Shown here: positions 1 through 5,139 of the stretch, piece after piece
Layout: each line of letters starts with the position of its first letter
Position numbering within the stretch: the first letter of the stretch is position 1
From: Hyphomicrobiales bacterium
GTDB taxonomy: Bacteria; Pseudomonadota; Alphaproteobacteria; Rhizobiales; OSC116
Length of the DNA: 5,139 bases
Assembly (NCBI GenBank): GCA_013214985.1
Contig: JABSRY010000212.1
Span: 1 to 5,139, forward strand
Direction of reading: 5' to 3'
Translations under genes and position numbers: made by a program
The notes under the pieces: model-generated
Databases searched by the model: none
Seen by the model: the letters and a program-made list of their open reading frames with translations, nothing else
What the model was told of the DNA's origin: nothing

Positions 1-38
1 GTATCATAATCAATAGAGAATCTATTTAAATCAAAACG

Positions 39-1616
39 TCAACACAATATTCGGAGTTTCAAAGACTCAGAGTATAAATCAAGTAAATCGCCCATGGAAT
101 ATTGATGATATGCCTGTGAAAGCATATCTTTGCCGAAGAAATTAATAATATCTAGACACAGATCATTTGCATTTTGGGCATCCACATTCAGAGCAATTAT
201 ATCTTCCTTTTTAGATTTGATAAAAGCCTCAAGCCTATCTTCACATTTTCGTATTGAATTTTCATTTTCTATGTCAATTCCTTGAGTGACCAGATAGGCA
301 TTTTCTATGACTTTCCAAGATTTCGGTTGTCTGTCTTTAACCAACACCCACATCATGGCACAAAATATAGTAACTAATTCCTCTCCAATTAAATCCTGAA
401 GCCCAATTGCACCAATCATCCTAGCCTCGTTACGAACTTTCAACCCGTTGTTCAAGAAAGTTTCCATGATTTCTCCTTCAAATTCGTCCGCTTTTTGGCG
501 GACTATTACGGCATAGTCCCGAGGACTCTTCCCTCTGGCTTGCATATCATCCGATAACCATGTAGCAATTTGACTGATTTCCGCCTGTTTATTAGAAAAG
601 GTCCAAATCTGAGCAGCCTGACCATCAATTTCCATGGCTGCCTGCGCCTCTACTTCTTCAATTCCCTCATCCATTGCGTTAGCTATTACATGCTGAACTT
701 GAACTAGTGCAGGTGATGACCGGAAATTAAAAAGAAGAGGAATACGTTCTGCACCATAGTCGTATTCAAATTGCTGGAATGCATCATCGACAGCACCAGC
801 CCAACCCATTATTTTCTGTTTATCATCACCCACTGTAGTAATTTTTGTTTGGCTACCATGAAAGAGCGTTTTCAAAAAGTCATACTGAGAAAATGTAGTA
901 TCCTGAAATTCATCCACGAACACATACGAATAAGTTTGTCGAATTGCAGATAAAATATCTGGCCGAAAACGAAGCAAAAGCTCTGCTAAACGGTTAAGCA
1001 TTACAAATGAAAGTTCGGAAGGGGTTTTATTAGTTAGGTTTAAACTCCACCAATTTGAAACGGCAAAATCTCTACCAGTTCGAGGAACAAACCTTTCAAA
1101 TGGAAGCCTAGTGCAGCCAACAAGATTTGCCTCAAAAGTACCGCGATTAATTGCAACTATATCCTGAACCCAAGCATCAACAGGCGCGTTAAAACGTGAA
1201 CTTCTCAATGCTTCTTCAAAATCACGAGCCTTTGGAAACGTGATTTCATATGGAGATGAAGGTTTCCACTCATCTGGTAACGCTGATTGGAACCTATCCA
1301 CAAGGCTTTTAGTAAATGCATCAAAGGTAATAGAAGTAAACCGAATAGCCTGTTCTGGTGGACAACGTTTTTTTACGCGCTCCGTTAAATTTGCAGCAGC
1401 ATCCCGTTTGAAACTGATCGCTAATATTTGAAACGGGTCTGGACAAATACCTGTTTGCAATAGATATGTAGCTTTTTGGGCCAGAAACTCCGTTTTTCCT
1501 GCACCAGGGCCCGCCACAACACTAAGGTTAGTATCACTACGAAGAGCACGCCATGCATTGGATTCTAAGTTTTCCACGCCAACGGGCACCCAATTTTCTG
1601 GTTTAATTTGACTCAT
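39..1616 (-). CDS. gajB: UvrD/Rep-like SF1 helicase, GajB-like, apparently truncated before motifs V-VI
   Basis: Predicted ATP-dependent DNA helicase of 525 residues, cytosolic, the likely partner of the OLD nuclease encoded just upstream. Visible motifs: Walker A AGPGAGKT (35-42), motif Ia around ISFKRDAA (67-74), motif Ic TFDAF (97-101), Walker B VDEFQD (234-239), motif III VGDDKQKIMGWAGA (262-275) and motif IV NFRSS (297-301). A 2A/2B-like segment follows from about 365. The expected motif V (TIHxxKGLE type) and motif VI (arginine finger) are absent because the frame ends at TGA (41-39). After that TGA the same frame stays open for 12 codons (RFDLNRFSIDYD) to the window edge. The gene is therefore probably an interrupted longer helicase, not a naturally short one. 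The start follows the stop of the OLD gene by four bases with only a poor Shine-Dalgarno, which suggests translational coupling. Helicase identity is secure; the GajB label is inferred from the neighbour. Confidence 0.88.
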   Translation of the reverse strand: MSQIKPENWVPVGVENLESNAWRALRSDTNLSVVAGPGAGKTEFLAQKATYLLQTGICPDPFQILAISFKRDAAANLTERVKKRCPPEQAIRFTSITFDAFTKSLVDRFQSALPDEWKPSSPYEITFPKARDFEEALRSSRFNAPVDAWVQDIVAINRGTFEANLVGCTRLPFERFVPRTGRDFAVSNWWSLNLTNKTPSELSFVMLNRLAELLLRFRPDILSAIRQTYSYVFVDEFQDTTFSQYDFLKTLFHGSQTKITTVGDDKQKIMGWAGAVDDAFQQFEYDYGAERIPLLFNFRSSPALVQVQHVIANAMDEGIEEVEAQAAMEIDGQAAQIWTFSNKQAEISQIATWLSDDMQARGKSPRDYAVIVRQKADEFEGEIMETFLNNGLKVRNEARMIGAIGLQDLIGEELVTIFCAMMWVLVKDRQPKSWKVIENAYLVTQGIDIENENSIRKCEDRLEAFIKSKKEDIIALNVDAQNANDLCLDIINFFGKDMLSQAYHQYSMGDLLDLYSESLKLRILC

Positions 1617-1620
1617 TAGC

Positions 1621-3603
1621 CTATACGCCCACTTCTGGTTGTTCCCCAGAGTTAATATGAGGACGCATCGTTTCTATAAGTTCTTTCAATTCAATAGGCG
1701 CATTGTGAGCTATTATATTATTGTCTAGCTTACCAAGTATTCTGATGTGTGTAGTTGGCTTTCCCCTGCCTAAGAACAGATAACGGAACCATTTGAAGGT
1801 ATTATTATGTTCAGGCCCATATAATACAGGCTTTCCTTGTTCGCCTAGTGCAGCACTTTTAGGGTCACCCAGATCTGATGGGCCATTCATACCTACATCC
1901 AATTCTTGATATTGATCTGTGAAGTGTTTCATCATAGACCAATCAATATCCAATGGATTACTAAAATAAACATTATGAGACTTCAGCCTACTTACCCAGT
2001 CCTGCAATTTATTGTGCCCTTCCCGATCATATGTGCCACTATCAAACGAAGCAATAAAAGCATCATCATTAGGAGTTTCTACAGTTGCTCCAGAAATTTG
2101 AACTTGGTCTCTTCCTATCGCTACCAGCTCTTTGCAAACATATTTAACACGCCCCCAACCACCGCCATGCCTACCAAGATCTAAATCTAATAGAGTCGCA
2201 TGGGGAATGTTGAGGTCATTGAGTAATCTCCACATATGATTTACATGTCTGCCTCCCAGTGGCACTATCGAAACAAAGGATCGGTCAATCTCAACGCCAA
2301 GTGCTGCAGCAATTCTTGGAAGAATTATTTCTTCGGATGCTCCCTCGCCAAGAATAACAAATTTTGCAAAGTAGAGCTCCGGATATGCATGAATGGCTTC
2401 TCTCAAATATTTTCCTGCTTCGTCTTCTGAAGCAGGAAGAGTGATTGAATTGACAACGGAAGATCTAGTGGTCGGTTCCAAACGATAATGACGAATTTGT
2501 TCCGGTTCCACACGAGCTAATATACTTGCGGAGTGACTAGAGATAAGAGCCTGAGCATTTAGCCCTTGCGTTACATCTTTCACCTGCGCAATAATCCGAG
2601 AAAGATAAAAAGGTGATAGATTATTTTCAGGCTCTTCAAGAGCGAGTATTGTCAGAGACGGCAATGGGATTCCCTCTGTCTGAAAACCGTTCACATTACC
2701 ACTCAATATTTCAGTTTCAAGATCAAGGGTTGCTGTTGACATCGCTATGTGAAAAAGAGAACTTTGCCCGTCGCTGAGATCTTCTAAACTGCGCTCACGA
2801 CCGTTTTCATCAGGAAAGAATGCTACCTCAACCTTCTTTACGAATGATTGAAAACGTAAATCAACAGGTTGAAATATTGGCGTGGTATCTGTACCTGCTG
2901 TATGCACTTCATTCCACCTTTTCTTAACAATATCAGAAATCTTAGTAATTGCATTTTCGTCACTAAAGGCCGCATTGAGGGCAGCACCTGACGCTTCAAG
3001 AACTTCATGCATATCCTCTGACCATGAAATAGCTCTCCACAAGCGCCCTCGAAGAAAACTTGTGACTTGTGCAGAAGCATTTCTAACTGCGGGAATATAG
3101 ATAAACTGAATTCTTGCCCTATCTGATGGCCGTAATCTATGAACTTGATCCTCATCATATTCTTCGCTGAATGTTGTAATAGCTACAAGATCAGTTTCAA
3201 CTTCTCCTGATATGGATCCGTCATCTGTCCAAGTAGAATTTAATCGCAGCCGCACCTTCAATTGTCCGTTATCATCACTTGCCATCTGCCGAAAAAAAGA
3301 AGGCACTGCTGTCATATTTTCTGCCACTGGATCCGCAAGTTCGGGAAAAACTAAAATCACTTCAACGTGTAGGGATCGCTCAATAGGGCTTTCAGTTTCA
3401 TTAACAGGAACATAAAAATCTTGAAGTGAGACCTTTCTGTGCTCAGTGGTAACACCAAACATACGCATTAATGCCTGCATTACAGCGGTTTTACCAGAGC
3501 CATTTGTTCCGACGAAAGTAGTTAAATCTTGCTGAAAAGCTATTTTTATTGTATCAGGCCCAAAGCATCTAAAATTTTTAAGTTGGATTGATTCAATATG
3601 CAT
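1621..3603 (-). CDS. gajA: OLD-family ATPase/TOPRIM nuclease, class 2 OLD, GajA-like
   Basis: Predicted nucleotide-regulated DNA endonuclease of 660 residues. The N-terminal ABC-type ATPase has Walker A GTNGSGKT (32-39), signature LSDGQ (276-280), Walker B LTILALEEPE with probable catalytic Glu324, and an H-loop SSH (355-357). The C-terminal TOPRIM domain starts near 413 with LGEGASEE (Glu420 and Glu424) and continues with the acidic pair LDLDLG (Asp473, Asp475). A later GRGKP (612-616) fits the conserved TOPRIM-associated lysine of OLD proteins (Lys615). All expected active-site residues appear present, so this gene looks intact. In Gabija, GajA is a DNA nicking nuclease inhibited by nucleotides (established for the family). 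It is longer than the founding GajA of about 578 residues. The ATG is supported by GGAAAG six bases upstream (3615-3610). It is first in the operon, with the helicase four bases downstream. The family is certain; 'Gabija' as opposed to another class 2 OLD pair is likely but unproven here. Confidence 0.93.
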   Translation of the reverse strand: MHIESIQLKNFRCFGPDTIKIAFQQDLTTFVGTNGSGKTAVMQALMRMFGVTTEHRKVSLQDFYVPVNETESPIERSLHVEVILVFPELADPVAENMTAVPSFFRQMASDDNGQLKVRLRLNSTWTDDGSISGEVETDLVAITTFSEEYDEDQVHRLRPSDRARIQFIYIPAVRNASAQVTSFLRGRLWRAISWSEDMHEVLEASGAALNAAFSDENAITKISDIVKKRWNEVHTAGTDTTPIFQPVDLRFQSFVKKVEVAFFPDENGRERSLEDLSDGQSSLFHIAMSTATLDLETEILSGNVNGFQTEGIPLPSLTILALEEPENNLSPFYLSRIIAQVKDVTQGLNAQALISSHSASILARVEPEQIRHYRLEPTTRSSVVNSITLPASEDEAGKYLREAIHAYPELYFAKFVILGEGASEEIILPRIAAALGVEIDRSFVSIVPLGGRHVNHMWRLLNDLNIPHATLLDLDLGRHGGGWGRVKYVCKELVAIGRDQVQISGATVETPNDDAFIASFDSGTYDREGHNKLQDWVSRLKSHNVYFSNPLDIDWSMMKHFTDQYQELDVGMNGPSDLGDPKSAALGEQGKPVLYGPEHNNTFKWFRYLFLGRGKPTTHIRILGKLDNNIIAHNAPIELKELIETMRPHINSGEQPEVGV

Positions 3604-3664
3604 GTTTTGCTTTCCATCATCAAATATGATTTATTCTATAATTGATACTCATTAAGTTTAAATT

Positions 3665-3707
3665 CAAGTAGTAAATCACTATCGATTTTTAATTGAATTA
3701 TTACTTG
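3665..3707. repeat. Imperfect inverted repeat across the candidate operon promoter (possible operator)
   Basis: CAAGTAGTAA (3665-3674) is the reverse complement of TTATTACTTG (3698-3707) with one mismatch. The arm centres lie 33 bases apart, close to three helical turns, and the second arm overlaps the candidate -10 box. Flanking AATT extends both arms with a one-base insertion. A related exact copy, TACTTGAATT, recurs at 4120-4129 and is the reverse complement of AATTCAAGTA at 3661-3670. The geometry suits paired repressor half-sites, but no regulator gene is visible and A+T-rich DNA yields such repeats by chance. Confidence 0.35.
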
Positions 3708-3725
3708 TAATTAAATTCGTTGCAA
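3697..3725 (-). promoter_or_regulatory. Candidate sigma70-type promoter of the OLD-helicase operon
   Basis: Read on the minus strand, TTGCAA (3725-3720) and AATAAT (3702-3697) are separated by 17 bases. They match the -35 consensus at 4 of 6 and the -10 consensus at 5 of 6 positions. Transcription would begin near 3690, giving a leader of roughly 87 bases before the OLD start codon. The surrounding DNA is so A+T-rich that chance matches are easy, so this is only one possible promoter. Confidence 0.3.
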
Positions 3726-3828
3726 TAAAAAATAAATGTTTTACCTGTTGTTTTTTGTATGGCTTTAGGCAAACAAAAAGGCATGTCTTAAAGGGCGATC
3801 AAATAGTGTGAGTGATTAATCGGCGACA

Positions 3829-3958
3829 CAATTTACTGGCAATCGAGTTGCCAATTGCTTGTGGGGTGCACGGGGAGAGCGCAGCATCTCCCCTGCCAAG
3901 TGGTTCTGTATGTAATACAGCACACATCTTGCATCATTCCTTATGGCGGATGTCTGTG
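3829..3958. ncRNA. Back-to-back four-hairpin block: candidate structured RNA or extragenic palindromic element
   Basis: Four hairpins nearly tile this block. Hairpin 1 (3829-3857) pairs CAATT with AATTG outside and GGCAA with TTGCC inside, loop TCGAG, with a four-base bulge. Hairpin 2 (3858-3900) pairs CTTG/CAAG, GCA/TGC and GGGGAGA/TCTCCCC around an eight-base loop, with bulges on the 5' side. Hairpin 3 (3906-3920) is CTGTAT-GTA-ATACAG. Hairpin 4 (3921-3958) pairs CACA/TGTG and CATC/GATG with a two-base bulge, plus CAT/ATG inside. All pairs are Watson-Crick, so either strand could fold. G+C is about half, against roughly a quarter in the A+T-rich stretch near the OLD gene. No known RNA family was recognised and no downstream T-tract terminator is clear. 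A repeated extragenic palindrome is an equal alternative to an expressed RNA. Confidence 0.4.
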
Positions 3959-3984
3959 ATGTTTAGTTTAAGTCATTGTGCGTC

Positions 3985-3990
3985 ATTATA
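3985..3990 (-). promoter_or_regulatory. Consensus -10 box facing the hairpin block (candidate)
   Basis: The minus strand reads TATAAT exactly at 3990-3985. A transcript starting near 3978 would run into hairpins 4, 3, 2 and 1 within about 20 bases. The matching -35 is poor: at 17 bases spacing it reads GGGTCA, and at 19 bases TTGGGT. The box is therefore suggestive only. Confidence 0.25.
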
Positions 3991-3997
3991 GGTTCAT

Positions 3998-4032
3998 TTG
4001 CAACGCATGACCCAACTAGCATAATTTATAAT
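3998..4032 (+). promoter_or_regulatory. Candidate plus-strand promoter region toward the gene at 4374
   Basis: TTGCAA (3998-4003) is followed after 16 bases by CATAAT (4020-4025), a 5 of 6 match to the -10 consensus. A perfect TATAAT lies a little further on (4027-4032) but without a well-spaced -35. Use of either would give a leader of more than 300 bases ahead of the start at 4374. A promoter closer to that gene is also possible, for example TTGCTT (4316-4321) with CATAAC (4337-4342), but its spacing of 15 is short. Confidence 0.25.
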
Positions 4033-4040
4033 TGTGGAAC

Positions 4041-4238
4041 ATGTAGGTATTAGCCCGATTTAGATATTGGCGCTTCATCGCAAAACTGCGGACATTTATA
4101 AAAAATCGTTTATTTGCAATACTTGAATTGCTGGATAATGCATCTAGCGTATGGTTTGGACCGAACACAACTTTGGTATCTAAATACCGTGCGAAAGTAA
4201 AAACGGATCATACAACCTTAATAAATCTGAACAGATGA
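4041..4238 (+). pseudogene. Possible small broken frame: ATG directly followed by TAG, then open to 4238
   Basis: An ATG at 4041 with GTGGA just upstream is followed at once by TAG (4044-4046). The same frame then stays open for 63 sense codons to TGA (4236-4238). The translation has an ordinary amino-acid mix (for example FAILELLDNASSVWFGPNTT) but matches no family I recognise. A nonsense change at codon 2 of a small gene, or the tail of a decayed gene, would look like this. So would a chance open frame, which is the more likely reading. Confidence 0.15.
4079..4188. other. Cluster of three short perfect hairpins in the putative leader of the plus-strand gene
   Basis: CGCA-AAAC-TGCG (4079-4090), GCAAT-ACTTGA-ATTGC (4116-4131) and GGTAT-CTAA-ATACC (4175-4188) are perfect but short stems with loops of four to six bases. 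If transcription begins near 4035 they would lie in the 5' leader. None is followed by a T-run, so none is an intrinsic terminator. Stems of four or five pairs are common by chance. Confidence 0.2.
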
Positions 4239-4363
4239 TGGGGATAAAAGACCTTACGAGCTGTGCCTAACAATATAGTCAGAACCTTTAAACTAGATAA
4301 CAGTTCAAACTCAATTTGCTTTTATAACAAATTTCCCATAACTTGATTGTATCTATAAATGAA

Positions 4364-4368
4364 GAGGG
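4364..4368 (+). promoter_or_regulatory. Ribosome binding site that decides the start of the plus-strand gene
   Basis: GAGGG (4364-4368, within GAAGAGGG) lies five bases before the ATG at 4374. An in-frame ATG at 4359, directly after an in-frame TAA (4356-4358), would add five residues (MKRVF). It lacks a Shine-Dalgarno and would itself overlap this site. The start at 4374 is therefore preferred. Confidence 0.7.
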
Positions 4369-4373
4369 TATTT

Positions 4374-5139
4374 ATGTCACTTTACAACTGGTGCAAAATT
4401 GCACAGAATGAATTTGAGCAGCATTTTCCTGAAAATCATAACTATATTAATTGGCTCAATACTATTTCTCAAAAATTAGTTGATTCAACTAATTTAACAA
4501 ACTTTGAAATAGCCGTATCAAAACTTCATAAAGATAAACCCATAATTAATTCAAGTAAATTGTTGTATAGAGCCGTAACCAATATTATTAAAGATTCAGG
4601 AATAAAAATAAGAACATCTGGACCTAAGATTAAATTACCTAATACCCTTATACTTGCAAATATAACGCGCACTAAATACCTTATCTCAAACAGAGCTAAT
4701 GACGACACCCCCAGTATTCGAAATAAAATTAATAAAAAACCAAAAGGTGGTTTTAGGCCTGGAGGCAATAACTCAACAAGGATAGTGTGGTTAACTCCAG
4801 CGGAAAAATTACTTAAAAAAATGACACTTGTTCCTGAAAATTTAAAAATATCATTCGGGTGTCAACTCTTGGGACTCGACAACGCAAATCAAGAATGTAA
4901 GATTATATTCTATAAAGTAAAAGTAAATGGTTCAATCTATCGCCCCAATATTTTTACTTTAGGTGATTCAATTCGATGGGCATGCACTCCATTTGATGGG
5001 CATCCTGAGTTTGGTACAGCTTTAAATGGTCTCTCTGGAAAAGCAAGCTTGCCAGAAGCAATAACAACGGAAGATAACCTTGATGAAATTAAACCCGAGT
5101 TTATAAATGATTGGTTAAATGAGGATTGGTTTACATCTT
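4374..5139 (+). CDS. Hypothetical protein of unrecognised family, 3' end cut by the window
   Basis: The frame is open from ATG 4374 to the window end, giving 255 complete codons with no stop, so the true length is unknown. I do not recognise the family. There is no signal peptide or membrane segment, so it is probably cytosolic. Residues 1-75 look helical (for example NYINWLNTISQKL at 23-35). A strongly basic, glycine- and asparagine-rich segment follows (about 116-136, RNKINKKPKGGFRPGG then NNSTR). After it comes a more ordinary region (RIVWLTPAEKLLKK at 136-149, and TLGDSIRWACTPFDGHPEFG at 195-214). The end of the visible part is acidic (about 232-251). The basic segment could contact nucleic acid, but this is inference. 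The gene is richer in A+T and in ATA, AGA and AGG codons than the OLD-helicase operon, suggesting a separate origin. It diverges from that operon across a 770-base gap. Confidence is in the reading frame being a gene, not in a function. Confidence 0.85.
   Translation, partial: MSLYNWCKIAQNEFEQHFPENHNYINWLNTISQKLVDSTNLTNFEIAVSKLHKDKPIINSSKLLYRAVTNIIKDSGIKIRTSGPKIKLPNTLILANITRTKYLISNRANDDTPSIRNKINKKPKGGFRPGGNNSTRIVWLTPAEKLLKKMTLVPENLKISFGCQLLGLDNANQECKIIFYKVKVNGSIYRPNIFTLGDSIRWACTPFDGHPEFGTALNGLSGKASLPEAITTEDNLDEIKPEFINDWLNEDWFTS

Larger units (their letters stand above)
3604..4373. other. Long divergent intergenic region, no convincing gene
   Basis: These 770 bases separate the minus-strand OLD-helicase operon from the plus-strand gene at 4374. 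They fall into three parts. About 3604-3780 is strongly A+T-rich promoter-like DNA. 3829-3958 is a block of about 51% G+C (66 of 130 by hand count) filled with hairpins. 3960-4373 is mixed A+T-rich sequence with -10-like boxes and short hairpins. The longest open frames are 3812-3988 (59 codons, GTG start, runs through the hairpins) and 4047-4238 (no start codon). Neither has convincing coding character. No tRNA cloverleaf, CRISPR array or transposon ends were recognised. Confidence 0.75.

Noticed and set aside
12..41. UGA followed after 12 bases by a perfect hairpin (AATAGA-TTC-TCTATT on the minus strand), resembling a selenocysteine insertion context (SECIS).
   Set aside because: The stem is six weak, mostly A-U pairs without the typical bacterial SECIS loop features. 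Selenocysteine in a UvrD-like helicase has no precedent known to me. A nonsense mutation is simpler.
771..3415. Several open frames of 60-106 codons inside the OLD and helicase genes on either strand.
   Set aside because: They overlap strongly supported genes in other frames, lack motifs and translation signals, and are shadows.
3819..3887. Minus-strand ATG frame of 23 codons from 3887 in the hairpin block.
   Set aside because: It is very short, has no ribosome binding site, and lies entirely inside the stems.
3780..3972. Retron-type msr-msd RNA, suggested by adjacent hairpins and a GGGGAGA stem.
   Set aside because: No reverse transcriptase is present in the window, the visible part of the plus-strand gene shows no RT motif, and no convincing long a1/a2 end pairing was found.
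3812..3988. Plus-strand frame open for 59 codons from a GTG, running through all four hairpins.
   Set aside because: It has no Shine-Dalgarno. The composition is odd (rich in His, Ser and Cys) and is dictated by the palindromes. Structure, not coding, explains the block.
3829..4016. Integron attC site or tRNA/attachment-site remnant in the hairpin block.
   Set aside because: An ACCCAAC-like core occurs at 4010-4016 but no partner GTTRRRY is placed to form an attC. No T-arm, anticodon arm or CCA-type 3' end was seen.
4526..4768. Minus-strand frame of 80 codons with hydrophobic stretches opposite the plus-strand gene.
   Set aside because: It is the antisense of an A+T-rich gene, which yields Leu/Ile-rich translations automatically. 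The plus-strand frame is longer and has a good ribosome binding site.

Overview
The window looks like part of a bacterial anti-phage (defence) island. The host is probably a moderately A+T-rich Gram-negative, perhaps a gammaproteobacterium. That host guess rests only on base composition, gene style and the extragenic hairpins, and it is weak. No rRNA, tRNA, transposase or integrase is visible.

Left part (positions 1-3603, minus strand): a tight two-gene operon. The upstream gene (3603-1621) encodes a 660-residue OLD-family protein with an ABC-type ATPase and a TOPRIM nuclease domain. Four bases after its stop comes a UvrD/Rep-like superfamily 1 helicase (1616-39). An OLD nuclease next to a UvrD-like helicase is the 'class 2 OLD' arrangement, which is also the GajA/GajB composition of the Gabija system. 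The helicase frame stops at a UGA before motifs V and VI, and the same frame stays open beyond that UGA to the window edge. It is therefore either broken, read through, or miscalled by one base.

Middle (3604-4373): a long 770-base divergent intergenic region with no convincing gene. Next to the OLD gene it is very A+T-rich and holds a candidate operon promoter inside an imperfect inverted repeat. At 3829-3958 composition jumps to about half G+C, and four hairpins lie almost back to back. This is a candidate structured RNA or a dispersed extragenic palindromic element. Beyond it are a consensus -10 box on each strand, an open frame blocked by TAG directly after its ATG, and several short hairpins.

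Right part (4374-5139, plus strand): the first 255 codons of an A+T-rich gene of unrecognised family, cut by the window end. Its composition and position suggest accessory DNA, possibly a second defence gene.

How the genes work together (family knowledge plus inference): in Gabija the OLD protein is the nucleotide-sensing DNA nuclease and the helicase is its partner. A helicase lacking motifs V and VI would probably leave this copy inactive or altered. Nothing in the sequence ties the hairpin region or the plus-strand gene functionally to the Gabija-like pair; they are only neighbours.
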